In this document: piece after piece, positions 6,486 to 15,248 of the stretch
Numbering within the stretch: the stretch's first letter is position 1
Layout of the letters: every line of letters begins with the position of its first letter
Source: Actinomycetes bacterium
Lineage (GTDB): Bacteria > Actinomycetota > Actinomycetes > Actinomycetales > Actinomycetaceae
Length of the DNA: 15,387 nt
Direction of reading: 5' to 3'
Assembly: GCA_023387755.1 (NCBI GenBank)
Contig: JAEWHO010000107.1
Span: 1-15,387, forward strand
Notes under the pieces: model-generated
The model's database searches: none
What the model was told of the DNA's origin: nothing
The model's input: the letters and a program-made list of their open reading frames with translations, nothing else
Made by a program: the position numbers and the translations under genes

Positions 6486-7436
6486 TCATACCGTTGATAC
6501 ATCGCCGAGCGCACCCTCGGCGGCGTCGCGGATGGCCGCAGCCAACCGCAGGGGGTCGTGGACATCGCGCCGTCGGGCGGACCGCACCTGCCGGAACAGG
6601 ACCGTCCCGCCCATCCCGGCGGCCTCCTGAACCAATTCTTCAGGGTCGTCCACCGCTAAGGGATCAGCGATAACTACATCGCAGTGTAGCTGCGGATCGT
6701 GATCGCGCAGAACTCGAAGATGATCGGCCGGTGTCAACCCCTCCGTTTCCTGGGCCTGCACGGAAAGGTTCATCACAATAATGATGACGGCTGATGAGGC
6801 CCGCACAGCCGCGGCCAGTTCGGGCACCAACAGATGCGGTAAAACTGAGGTGTACCAGCTGCCCGGCCCGAAAATAATTACATCAGCGCGTTCAATAGCT
6901 GCCAGCACTTCCGGGCGCACCGGCGGATTGGGAGGATCGAGCCGCACATTGTCCAATCGGCCCGCCGCACTGGCCACCGTCACCTGGCCGGCCACCGTAT
7001 GCACTCCCCCTTCCCCGTGCACGTCCGCTTTAATCACCAGCGGGATTGAGGCCATCGGCAGGACGCGCCCCCCGGTCCCGAGCAGCCGCCCTACCATATC
7101 GAGCCCCTGCACCTCATCACCAAGGTGTTGCCACAGCGCGGCAATCAACAGATTCCCCAGGGCATGCCCGCCCAGGGGGCCGTCGGATTCGAAGCGGTGC
7201 TGGAGAACTTCTCGCCAGGTCCGCGACCACTGTGTCCCCTCACACAGGGCGCTCAGAGCCATCCGCAGGTCACCGGGTGGGAGCAGGTCGAATTCCTCCC
7301 GCAGACGCCCCGAGGAACCGCCGTCGTCGGCAACGGTAACCACGGCGGTGATGTCCTCGGATAGGAACCGCAGAGCACGTAGCGTAGCTGATAACCCGTG
7401 CCCTCCCCCCAGAGCAACCGTGGTAAGCGAGCCCAT
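6486..7436 (-). CDS. yvcK: YvcK/CofD-like gluconeogenesis factor
   Basis: Member of the YvcK (GlmR/CuvA) family, cytosolic UDP-sugar-binding proteins related to the CofD lactyl transferase. In other Gram-positives they are needed for growth on gluconeogenic carbon sources and for peptidoglycan precursor supply. The 316-residue product shows the nucleotide-binding motifs LGGGHGLS (residues 9-16), VADDGGSSGRLR (35-46), PPGDLR (53-58) and GGHALGNLL (89-97), then FGPGSWYTSVLPHLL further on. The ATG at 7436 follows the rapZ stop by two bases, so coupling to rapZ is likely. Its TGA precedes whiA by 10 bases. Nothing looks unusual. The family assignment is secure; the exact cellular role here is inferred from relatives. 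Confidence 0.95.
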   Translation of the reverse strand: MGSLTTVALGGGHGLSATLRALRFLSEDITAVVTVADDGGSSGRLREEFDLLPPGDLRMALSALCEGTQWSRTWREVLQHRFESDGPLGGHALGNLLIAALWQHLGDEVQGLDMVGRLLGTGGRVLPMASIPLVIKADVHGEGGVHTVAGQVTVASAAGRLDNVRLDPPNPPVRPEVLAAIERADVIIFGPGSWYTSVLPHLLVPELAAAVRASSAVIIIVMNLSVQAQETEGLTPADHLRVLRDHDPQLHCDVVIADPLAVDDPEELVQEAAGMGGTVLFRQVRSARRRDVHDPLRLAAAIRDAAEGALGDVSTV

Positions 7437-7438
7437 GA

Positions 7439-8377
7439 TTACTCGCGCCCCAAGTCTCGGTGGATCGTGCGCACTGCAAACCCGTGTTCACGCAGCTGCC
7501 GCGAGATCTCCTCAGTACTGGCCACGGAGCGGTGTTTACCGCCGGTACAGCCGACGGCGATGGTGACGTAGGGCTTCAGCTCATTTTGGTACCCGCCCAA
7601 AACCGGGGCCAAGGTATTGACATAACTGGTGAGGAAATCGCGCGCGCCGGGCAGGCCGAGCACGTAATCGGAGACGGGTTTATCGCGCCCACTTAAATGC
7701 CGCAGTTCACTGACCCAATACGGATTGGCAAGGAAGCGCATATCCACCACGTGATCGGCATCTAAGGGCAGCCCGTATTTGAACCCGAAGGACATGACCG
7801 AGATATGCAGGCGGGCATCGGATTCTTCATCGGCCACCACTTCCCGCATCCGGTGAGCGAGGTCGTGCACGGACAGTTCCGAGGTATCGATGACGACGTC
7901 GGCGCGGTGCCGCATCTGCTCCAAAATGACGCGCTCATTGTCAATACCGTCCATAATCCGCCCGTCCCCCTGGAGTGGGTGGGGGCGACGGACAGTCTCG
8001 AACCGCCGCACCAGCACGGCGTCGGACGCATCCAGGAAGATGACGCGGTAGGCAATATTGTTACGGCGCAATTCGTCGAGCACGTTCACCAGTTCCGCGA
8101 AGAACTCTCGGGAGCGCACATCGACGACGGCGGCCAAGCGGTGAATGCCATCGCCGGTACTCATCATTGCTGCCAGCGGCATGAGCATCCGCGGTGGAAG
8201 GTTGTCGATGACGTACCAGTTCAGATCCTCTAGGGCGGCGGCTGCGCGGGTCCGGCCAGCACCGGACATGCCGGAGATTATGAGCAACTCGGGACGGGCC
8301 GCCGGCTCCAAGTCAGTCATTTCGTCCAGAATGGGAATACCGTGCGGAACTGTGGGTGGGTGCTGGTTTTCGCTCAT
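7439..8377 (-). CDS. rapZ: RapZ-family nucleotide-binding adaptor
   Basis: RapZ (YvcJ) P-loop protein. In enteric bacteria it guides decay of the GlmZ small RNA and so tunes glucosamine-6-phosphate synthase; in Actinobacteria its target is not settled. Visible are Walker A GMSGAGRT (residues 36-43), LNWYVIDNLPP, FGFKYGLPLDADHVVDMR with RFLANPYW, and the C-terminal GCTGGKHRSV. The ATG at 8377 gives 312 residues but has no good ribosome site. A second in-frame ATG at 8320 (MTDLEPAARPELLI) gives 293 residues, nearer the family start, and also has only a weak site. That second ATG overlaps the stop of a 55-codon upstream frame. The gene is divergent from the BCCT transporter and first in the rapZ-yvcK-whiA row. 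Confidence 0.94.
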   Translation of the reverse strand: MSENQHPPTVPHGIPILDEMTDLEPAARPELLIISGMSGAGRTRAAAALEDLNWYVIDNLPPRMLMPLAAMMSTGDGIHRLAAVVDVRSREFFAELVNVLDELRRNNIAYRVIFLDASDAVLVRRFETVRRPHPLQGDGRIMDGIDNERVILEQMRHRADVVIDTSELSVHDLAHRMREVVADEESDARLHISVMSFGFKYGLPLDADHVVDMRFLANPYWVSELRHLSGRDKPVSDYVLGLPGARDFLTSYVNTLAPVLGGYQNELKPYVTIAVGCTGGKHRSVASTEEISRQLREHGFAVRTIHRDLGRE

Positions 8378-8446
8378 AAGGCCATCGTCTCACGTTCTTT
8401 TGCGCCTGGGAGGACTTCTGTAGAGACGTTGAATCCACCCCTAACA

Positions 8447-8486
8447 TTCGCGCTTTTGCAAGCGGTGTTTTAGAATCCATTACTGT
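8447..8486 (+). promoter_or_regulatory. Candidate promoter of the BCCT gene
   Basis: The 135 bases between the divergent rapZ and BCCT starts are more AT-rich than the genes. On the plus strand TAGAAT (8471-8476) is a fair -10, with only a weak TTCGCG upstream; alternatively TTGCAA (8456-8461) and TACTGT (8481-8486) form a pair with a long 19-base spacer. Either would give a short leader before the ATG at 8513. A promoter is expected here because the gene is isolated on its strand, but the exact elements are uncertain. Confidence 0.35.
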
Positions 8487-8512
8487 CCTTTTACTCCAAC
8501 AGAATTCGTTAT

Positions 8513-10414
8513 ATGGCACGGCAACTTTTCCGCAAGACCCGACTGAACTCCGACCGAGAAACGGCCCCCATTGTGGCCCGCAGCAAACCCCGGCGACTGA
8601 CCGAACTATCCCGCAATGCGCGCCGTCATACCGCTAAACTCTTCCCCGACGCGCTCTATCCGCACGGGATGCACCCCGGGTTAGTTCCGGGTATCGATGT
8701 GGAGTCACAGCCTCTGGAATACCGCACTGACCGCTCAGCCATCGCCGTCACGGGTGCGCTCATTGTGGCCTTCATCGCCTGGGGTTTGATCTCGACCGAA
8801 TCCCTGGCGAACACCTCTGAAACGGCGCTCACCTGGGTGGTTCATAACACCGGATGGCTGTTTTCTACCCTAGCGACGGTGCTTATTGTCTATATGATCG
8901 CGCTGGCTGCCAGCCGGTACGGCTCAATTCCACTTGGGCGTGATGACGAAAAGCCAGAGTTTTCTTTCATCTCCTGGGTGGCCATGCTCTTTTCTGCCGG
9001 TATGGGCATCGGTCTGCTGTTCTTCGGTGCGTATGAGCCGATGACGTATTTCCTTACTCCGCCCCCGAGCGCCCATGTGGAACCTGGCAGCTATGACGCC
9101 CTCATGGCCGCCATGACACAGACGCTGGTGCACTGGGGTATCGGGGCCTGGTGTTTCTACGCTCTCGTGGGTGCGGCCATCGCGTATAACGCCTACCGGC
9201 GCGGCCGCAAACCACTCATGAGCCGCATATTCACACCTCTGCTCGGTACTCGCCAGGTGGAGGGCCTGCCCGGGCGCATTATCGACATGATGGCGATTAT
9301 TGCCACTCTATTTGGCACCTCCGCCACCCTCGGTATGGGCGCGATGCAGATTGCCCGCGGTCTCGAGGTCACCACCCCGATCGAAACCGTTTCTAAAGCC
9401 GGCATCATCCTTATTGTGGCGCTACTAACCTGCGCCTTCATTCTCTCCGCCGTCTCCGGCGTGGCCCGAGGAATCCAGTATTTGTCGAAGATCAATATGG
9501 TGCTCGCCGTGGTGCTGGGATTCTTCGTGTTTATTGCCGGGCCCACGGTTTTTATTCTCAATCTCATCCCTTCCACCTTTACCAACTACCTGTATCAGAT
9601 GCCGTACCTCCTCTCTCAATCGCTGAGTTGGGGCCCTGAATCAGGTGAATTTGTGCAAGCGTGGACCGTATTTTATTGGGCCTGGTGGGCCTCATGGGCG
9701 CCTTTTGTCGGGATGTTCATTGCCAAGATTTCACGGGGCCGCACGTTGCGGGAGTTTATTACCGTCGTGTTAGTGATCCCGACGGCGGTATGTTTGGCCT
9801 CCTTCTCCATATACGGCGGCACCGCGATGACCTCCCAGATCAACGGCGTCGATATTGCCGGCGATGGGGCTGCGGAGGAGATGTTTTTTAATCTCCTCGG
9901 GTCGCTACCACTGAGTTCCGTAACCATGATGGTCGCGATGTTCTCGATTGCGATCTTCTTTGTCACGTCGGCGGATTCTGCCTCTATTGTCATGGGTACG
10001 CTCTCGCAACAGGGCAAGCCCATCCCGGATCGTCCCGTCACGGTTTTCTGGGGCTTATGCCTGTCTGGAATTGCTATTGTGGGGTTGCTGATTGGCGGAG
10101 ATTCTGCGCTGCAGGGTCTACAAAACCTCATCATCGTCACTGCCCTACCTTTTGCTTTCATCATTATCGGCATGATGATCGCGTTCATTCGGGATCTTTC
10201 CACCGATCCGATGATGATTCGGCGCTCCTATGCTCGGGCCGCCATCCAGCACGCCGTCAAGGACGGCCTGGCTGCCCACGGTGACGATTTCGAACTCAAG
10301 GTCACCCGCTCTAAGGCCGGGGAAGGGGCCGGAGCGAATTTCGATTCCACCGCCAGTGAGCTGACCGAATGGTACGAGGGCCGCATTCTGGACGAAAAAC
10401 CGGCAGCGGAGTAG
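8513..10414 (+). CDS. BCCT-family sodium-coupled betaine-type transporter
   Basis: Secondary transporter of the betaine/carnitine/choline family, probably importing glycine betaine or a similar compatible solute with sodium. The 633-residue protein has a basic 75-residue N-terminal tail, about 12 hydrophobic segments beginning near residue 76, and a charged C-terminal tail of about 70 residues, a layout like the osmosensing transporter BetP. GMGIG (163-167) matches the glycine-rich unwound helix of sodium-coupled members. YWAWWASWAPFVGMF (388-402) carries the tryptophan box (W391, W392, W395). ISRGR (406-410) and TSADSAS (485-491) match the family signature and sodium site. The substrate cannot be fixed from sequence alone. 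The ATG at 8513 has no clear ribosome site; Met53 is an alternative start. The gene runs against its neighbours, between uvrC and rapZ. Confidence 0.92.
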   Translation: MARQLFRKTRLNSDRETAPIVARSKPRRLTELSRNARRHTAKLFPDALYPHGMHPGLVPGIDVESQPLEYRTDRSAIAVTGALIVAFIAWGLISTESLANTSETALTWVVHNTGWLFSTLATVLIVYMIALAASRYGSIPLGRDDEKPEFSFISWVAMLFSAGMGIGLLFFGAYEPMTYFLTPPPSAHVEPGSYDALMAAMTQTLVHWGIGAWCFYALVGAAIAYNAYRRGRKPLMSRIFTPLLGTRQVEGLPGRIIDMMAIIATLFGTSATLGMGAMQIARGLEVTTPIETVSKAGIILIVALLTCAFILSAVSGVARGIQYLSKINMVLAVVLGFFVFIAGPTVFILNLIPSTFTNYLYQMPYLLSQSLSWGPESGEFVQAWTVFYWAWWASWAPFVGMFIAKISRGRTLREFITVVLVIPTAVCLASFSIYGGTAMTSQINGVDIAGDGAAEEMFFNLLGSLPLSSVTMMVAMFSIAIFFVTSADSASIVMGTLSQQGKPIPDRPVTVFWGLCLSGIAIVGLLIGGDSALQGLQNLIIVTALPFAFIIIGMMIAFIRDLSTDPMMIRRSYARAAIQHAVKDGLAAHGDDFELKVTRSKAGEGAGANFDSTASELTEWYEGRILDEKPAAE

Positions 10415-10418
10415 CCGG
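10395..10418 (-). terminator. Intrinsic terminator of uvrC, inside BCCT 3' end
   Basis: On the minus strand, four bases after the uvrC stop, CCGGC (10418-10414) and GCCGG (10404-10400) form a 5-base-pair GC stem with a 9-base loop, followed at once by TTTTT (10399-10395). This is the layout of a Rho-independent terminator for the uvrA-uvrC transcript. It overlaps the last seven codons of the convergent BCCT gene. The stem is short, so termination may be partial. Confidence 0.55.
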
Positions 10419-10422
10419 CCCG

Positions 10423-12372
10423 CTAATCGGAATGGAGGTGGGAGTGGATCTGCTCGGCCAGAGCTGCTCCCACCCCGGGGACCTCTTGGAGCTGCTCGAC
10501 GGTAGCTGCGCGGATCGCTTTGAGAGTACCGAAATGCTTACGTACCGCGGCTTGCCGGGCCGGTCCCAAACCGGGCACGTCGTCTAAGGGCGATCGGGTC
10601 ATGGCTTTGGAGCGCCGTTTGCGGTGGAATGTGATCGCGAACCGGTGGGACTCATCGCGCAGATGTTGGAGCAGGTAGAGCGCCTGGCTGGTACGCGGCA
10701 GGATGAGTGGGAATTCCTCTCCGGCCTGCCAGATTTCTTCTAGGCGTTTGGCCAGGCCAATCACCGGAATATCCATGTTTAACTCGTCGGCGATCTTTTG
10801 AGCGGCGTTCACCTGCGGTAAGCCTCCATCCACCACCAGAAGTTGCGGCCGATACGCAAAACGCTGCGGGCGGCCCGTGTCAGGGTCGACGGCGCCGCTG
10901 CTGGGGATATCGTCGTCGTCATTGAGGCGGGCAAATCGCCGCCGTAAAACCTCCGCCATGGCCGCCGTATCGTCGGCCGCGCCGTCGCCCTCCGGGCCGC
11001 GAATAATGAAATGCCGGTAGTCGGATTTGCGGGGGGCGCCGTCTTCGAAGACCACCATCGAGGCAACCTGGTTTGTGCCCTGTGTATGCGAAATGTCGAA
11101 ACATTCAATACGCAACGGGGCCTGGTCTAATCCCAGATTCAGCTGCAGCTCCTCCAGAGCTGCCGAGCGGGCCGAGAGGTCACTGGCCCGCTTTGTGCGG
11201 TGCAGTGCCAAAGCTTGCACAGCATTGGTGTGCACGGTTTCGAGCAGGGTTTTCTTAGCTCCCCGCTGGGGTACCCGCACCTGGACTCGGGCCCCGCGCA
11301 TATCGGTGAGCCAGTCCGCGAGGACGTCCGCATTCGCGGGCATTGTGGGGACGAGGATTTCTGGGGGAATCGCCTCCACCGCCAGGTGATCAACGTCGTC
11401 GACGCTGCGACGGTTCTGGGTGGTGCGTCCGCTGCGTCGGTCGGCATACACCTGCTGTAGGAGGCGTTCGACCATCTCGGCTGCGTCGGCGTCGTCACTG
11501 CGTTCACTGACCCACCCGCGATGGCCACGGATCCGGCCGGCCCGCACATAGAACACCTGCACGGCGACTTCCAGCTCATCTAACTCGAGGGCGTAAATAT
11601 CGGCGTCCGCGCTTTGCGGTAGGACGAGCGTATTTTTCTCGGTGACGGCGGCGAGGGCTTCTATGTCGTCCCGCAGCGCGGCCGCTTTCTCGAACTCTTC
11701 TGCCTGCGCTGCCGCCAGCATCTGGGCTTTGAGGCAGGCAGTGATCTCGGCGGTATGGCCGGTCATAAAATCGCATAGCTGCTGGGCCAACTGCCGGTGG
11801 TCGTGGGCGCTGATTCGTGCCACGCAAGGGGCGGAGCATTTGTCGATATATCCGAGCAGGCAGGGGCGACCACTGGTCTCGGCACGCTTAAAAACACCAG
11901 CGGTGCAGGTGCGCACCGGGAATACCCGCAGCAATGTGTCGAGGGTTTCACGTACCGCCCAAACTTTGGCGTAGGGGCCGAAATAGCGTATCCCGCGGCG
12001 TTTTTCCTGCCTGGTCACGTAGACGCGGGGGTAGGTCTCCCCCATAGATACCGCCAGGTATGGATAGGATTTGTCATCCCGGTACATGACGTTATATCGG
12101 GGCTCGAATTCTTTAATCCACGCATATTCGAGGGTGAGAGCCTCAATTTCTGAGGTGACGACCGTCCACTTTACAGCGGCCGCCGAGTACACCATGGTGC
12201 GGATACGCGGATTCAACCCGGCTGGGTCCTGGAAATAGCTGGATAAGCGCGCGCGTAGATTCTTGGCTTTACCTACATAGAGAACGCGGCCTTCGGCGTC
12301 GGAAAAACGGTACACCCCTGGCTCGGTGGGGATATGGCTGGGGCGGGGGCGGTAACTGATCGGGTCAGTCAT
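10423..12372 (-). CDS. uvrC: Excinuclease ABC subunit UvrC
   Basis: Nuclease of nucleotide excision repair, making both incisions around a UvrB-bound lesion. The 649-residue protein has the expected domains. An N-terminal GIY-YIG nuclease shows PGVYRF and LYVGKAKNLR (residues 18-40) and makes the 3' cut. A cysteine group (C156 with C171, C179 and C183) follows. The UVR motif AEEFEKAAALRDDIEAL (224-240) contacts UvrB. The RNase H-like domain for the 5' cut has catalytic residues D426 (FDISHTQG), D515 (VVDGGLPQ) and H576 (DESHRF). Paired helix-hairpin-helix motifs DVPGLGPA and EVPGVGAALAE close the protein. The ATG at 12372 is chosen because GGAGG lies seven bases upstream; the frame opens 17 codons earlier without similarity. 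It follows uvrA by 31 bases and is probably co-transcribed. Confidence 0.97.
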   Translation of the reverse strand: MTDPISYRPRPSHIPTEPGVYRFSDAEGRVLYVGKAKNLRARLSSYFQDPAGLNPRIRTMVYSAAAVKWTVVTSEIEALTLEYAWIKEFEPRYNVMYRDDKSYPYLAVSMGETYPRVYVTRQEKRRGIRYFGPYAKVWAVRETLDTLLRVFPVRTCTAGVFKRAETSGRPCLLGYIDKCSAPCVARISAHDHRQLAQQLCDFMTGHTAEITACLKAQMLAAAQAEEFEKAAALRDDIEALAAVTEKNTLVLPQSADADIYALELDELEVAVQVFYVRAGRIRGHRGWVSERSDDADAAEMVERLLQQVYADRRSGRTTQNRRSVDDVDHLAVEAIPPEILVPTMPANADVLADWLTDMRGARVQVRVPQRGAKKTLLETVHTNAVQALALHRTKRASDLSARSAALEELQLNLGLDQAPLRIECFDISHTQGTNQVASMVVFEDGAPRKSDYRHFIIRGPEGDGAADDTAAMAEVLRRRFARLNDDDDIPSSGAVDPDTGRPQRFAYRPQLLVVDGGLPQVNAAQKIADELNMDIPVIGLAKRLEEIWQAGEEFPLILPRTSQALYLLQHLRDESHRFAITFHRKRRSKAMTRSPLDDVPGLGPARQAAVRKHFGTLKAIRAATVEQLQEVPGVGAALAEQIHSHLHSD

Positions 12373-12403
12373 AATGTCCCTCCTACCCCATATCGACGCT
12401 GGC

Positions 12404-15232
12404 TCATTGCGGTAGGATCTCACGCAGATACTGGCCGGTAAAGGACTCTTCTACGCGGGCGACCTCTTCCGGGGTGCCCGCAGCGATGACCTGACCGCCG
12501 CCGTCGCCGCCTTCAGGCCCCATATCAATCACCCAATCGGCGCTCTTAATGACGTCGAGGTTATGCTCAATCACCACCACGGTATTGCCTTTATCGACCA
12601 GGGATTGCAGCACCAATAAGAGCTTGCGAATATCCTCAAAATGCAGGCCGGTGGTGGGCTCATCGAGGACGTAGATGGAGCGGCCATTGGAACGGCGGTG
12701 TAGCTCCGAGGCCAATTTCACGCGCTGTGCTTCACCACCGGATAGCGTTGGGGCGGACTGCCCGAGGCGGACGTATCCGAGGCCTACGTCGGTAAGTGTG
12801 GTGAGGTGACGCGCGATTGCCGGAACGTTTGCGAAGAAGTCTGCCGCCTGGCTGATCGGCATGTCAAGAATATCCGCCACATTCTTTCCCTTGAACCGAA
12901 TTTCTAGGGTTTCGCGGTTGTAGCGGGCCCCGTGGCATACTTCGCAAGGGACGTAGACGTCTGGCAGGAAGTTCATCTCAATTTTGATGGTGCCGTCGCC
13001 ACTACAGGCCTCGCAGCGGCCACCTTTGACGTTAAAAGAGAACCTCCCCGGCCCATATCCGCGCACCTGGGCTTCGGTGGTTTGGGCAAAGAGTTTACGG
13101 ATGTGGTCCCACACGCCGGTGTAGGTGGCCGGGTTCGAGCGTGGGGTACGGCCGATGGGCGATTGGTCTACGTGCACCACCTTGTCCAGATGCTCTAACC
13201 CTTCGATCCGCCGGTGCCGCCCCGCCGGGGTGCGATTATTGTTCAGCTCCCGCGCCAGGGCCCGGTACAAGATCGTGTTGACCAGGGTCGATTTACCCGA
13301 TCCGGAGACGCCCGTGACGGCGGTGAACGTCCCCAGCGGGAAAGATACGGTGAGGTCTTTGAGGTTATTCTCTCGTGCCCCCTGTACGGTGATCACGCGG
13401 TTGCGGTCCACGGGACGGCGCTCCAGCGGGACGGCGATCGTGCGCCGCCCAGCCAGATAGTCCCCGGTCAGCGATTCGGGTGCGTTCAGGAGTTCGGCGT
13501 AACTGCCGGAGTGCACGATTCGGCCGCCGTGTTCGCCGGCCCCCGGCCCAATATCAACCACCCAGTCAGCGGTACGGATCGTATCCTCATCATGTTCGAC
13601 CACGATGAGGGTATTGCCAAGATCTCGCAGGCGGGTGAGAGTATCAATCAGTTTGCGGTTATCGCGTTGGTGGAGGCCGATAGAGGGTTCATCCAGGACG
13701 TAGAGGACCCCCACAAGGCCGGAGCCGATCTGGGTGGCCAGGCGGATACGTTGCGCTTCCCCACCCGAAAGGGTGCCGGCTGATCGGGAGAGCGTCAGGT
13801 AGGTAAGCCCCACATCTACAAGGAAGCCGAGGCGCGCGTTTACCTCTTTGAGGACCTGCCCGGCGATGGCGGCGGCCCGCCCCGTCAGTTCCAGCCCGGC
13901 CAGAAAATCGCGAGCGGCTTCGATCGACATAGCCGTCAGCTCGGCGATCGACTTTCCGCCGATCGTTACCGCTAATACTTCCGGTTTCAGGCGTGCTCCT
14001 TGGCAGGTGGGGCAGGGGACTTCCCGCATATAGCCTTCGTAGCGTTCGCGGGTGTTGTCGGATTCGGTCTCCCCATGTTTACGTTCGATAAACGTGACCA
14101 CGCCTTCGAATCCGGTGGAGTATTGCCGTTCCCGGCCCCAGCGGTTGCGGTAGCGGACGTGCACTTTGTGATTGCGCCCGTACAGAAGGGCCCGTTGGGC
14201 TTTCTTCGGCAGCTTCTCATACGGCGTGGTGAGATCGAAGCCGAGCTCCTGCCCAAGCGCGCTCATCAAACGTAGATGGTAGTCAGAGTTCCCTCGATTC
14301 CACACCGTAATGGCCCCCTCCGCAAGACTCAGGTGCGGGTCGGGGATCACCAGTTCGGGGTCAACTTCTAGCCGGGATCCGATACCGCTGCAGTCGGGGC
14401 AGGCGCCATAGGGGGCATTGAATGAAAATGTGCGCGGTTCGATTTCCTCCAGCGTTAAAACGTGGTCATTCGGGCAGGCTCGTTTTTCACTAAACCGCCG
14501 TCGCTCGCCGGCATCAACAAAATCGATAACGACCAAACCCTCCGCAATATCGAGGGCGGTTTCAATCGAATCCGTGAGCCGGTTCTTCACACCGTCCTTA
14601 ACCGCCAAGCGATCAACGACGACGTCAATATCGTGTTTGAGCTTCTTTTCCAGGGTGGGTGGCGCATCCAGCCGCACCATTTCCCCGTCGACGACGGCGC
14701 GCGCGTAGCCGCGGGACTGCAATTCCCGGAAAAGCTCAGAATATTCTCCTTTTCGTCCCCGCACCACGGGCGCGAGTACCTGGAAGCGGGTTCCCGATTC
14801 GAGCGCAAGTAAGCGATCAACGATCTGCTGCGGCGTCTGCGCTACGATTTCCTCCCCACATTCCGGGCAGTGCTGCACGCCGGCACGTGCGTACAGCAGA
14901 CGCAAATAGTCGTAAACTTCGGTAATCGTCCCGACGGTAGAACGCGGATTACGAGAGGTCGATTTTTGATCGATAGAGACGGCCGGGGAGAGCCCTTCAA
15001 TAAAATCGACATCCGGTTTATCCATCTGGCCTAGGAATTGGCGGGCATAGCTCGAGAGCGACTCCACATAGCGGCGTTGGCCTTCAGCGAAAATCGTGTC
15101 GAATGCAAGAGAGGATTTCCCGGACCCGGACAGGCCCGTAAAAACAATAAACGTATCGCGGGGTAAATCGAGGTTGACGCCGGTGAGGTTATGTTCGCGT
15201 GCACCCTGAACTACTAGCCGATCACTCACCAT
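12404..15232 (-). CDS. uvrA: Excinuclease ABC subunit UvrA
   Basis: Damage-recognition ATPase of nucleotide excision repair; it loads UvrB at lesions. The 942-residue product is complete, with two ABC ATPase modules: Walker A GLSGSGKSS (residues 33-41) and GVSGSGKST (641-649), signatures LSGGEAQR (488-495 and 830-837), and Walker B YVLDEPS (511-517) and YVLDEPT (854-860). The first zinc finger uses C253-x3-H257 and C278-x2-C281, the pattern usual in actinobacteria; the second uses C740, C743, C763 and C766. CPEC (122-125) and CPTC (407-410) are further cysteine pairs. The ATG at 15232 has only a distant GAGG, so the start is slightly uncertain. No LexA-type GAAC-N4-GTTC box is visible in the 155 bases upstream. 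It lies 16 bases after an unidentified membrane protein and precedes uvrC. Confidence 0.98.
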   Translation of the reverse strand: MVSDRLVVQGAREHNLTGVNLDLPRDTFIVFTGLSGSGKSSLAFDTIFAEGQRRYVESLSSYARQFLGQMDKPDVDFIEGLSPAVSIDQKSTSRNPRSTVGTITEVYDYLRLLYARAGVQHCPECGEEIVAQTPQQIVDRLLALESGTRFQVLAPVVRGRKGEYSELFRELQSRGYARAVVDGEMVRLDAPPTLEKKLKHDIDVVVDRLAVKDGVKNRLTDSIETALDIAEGLVVIDFVDAGERRRFSEKRACPNDHVLTLEEIEPRTFSFNAPYGACPDCSGIGSRLEVDPELVIPDPHLSLAEGAITVWNRGNSDYHLRLMSALGQELGFDLTTPYEKLPKKAQRALLYGRNHKVHVRYRNRWGRERQYSTGFEGVVTFIERKHGETESDNTRERYEGYMREVPCPTCQGARLKPEVLAVTIGGKSIAELTAMSIEAARDFLAGLELTGRAAAIAGQVLKEVNARLGFLVDVGLTYLTLSRSAGTLSGGEAQRIRLATQIGSGLVGVLYVLDEPSIGLHQRDNRKLIDTLTRLRDLGNTLIVVEHDEDTIRTADWVVDIGPGAGEHGGRIVHSGSYAELLNAPESLTGDYLAGRRTIAVPLERRPVDRNRVITVQGARENNLKDLTVSFPLGTFTAVTGVSGSGKSTLVNTILYRALARELNNNRTPAGRHRRIEGLEHLDKVVHVDQSPIGRTPRSNPATYTGVWDHIRKLFAQTTEAQVRGYGPGRFSFNVKGGRCEACSGDGTIKIEMNFLPDVYVPCEVCHGARYNRETLEIRFKGKNVADILDMPISQAADFFANVPAIARHLTTLTDVGLGYVRLGQSAPTLSGGEAQRVKLASELHRRSNGRSIYVLDEPTTGLHFEDIRKLLLVLQSLVDKGNTVVVIEHNLDVIKSADWVIDMGPEGGDGGGQVIAAGTPEEVARVEESFTGQYLREILPQ

Positions 15233-15248
15233 CTAAGGGTAGGCCGCC

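Noticed and set aside
8451..8470. CGCTT-TTGC-AAGCG hairpin followed by GTGTTTT between rapZ and BCCT
   Set aside because: Only five base pairs, and no plus-strand transcript is expected to end here; more likely part of the promoter region or chance.
13214..13783. Plus-strand open frame opposite uvrA
   Set aside because: Antisense to a complete UvrA whose motifs lie in this stretch; no independent evidence.
12404..15232. UvrA first zinc finger with C-x3-H instead of C-x2-C as an anomaly
   Set aside because: This pattern is, as far as I know, the ordinary one in actinobacterial UvrA proteins, so it is lineage evidence and not an oddity.
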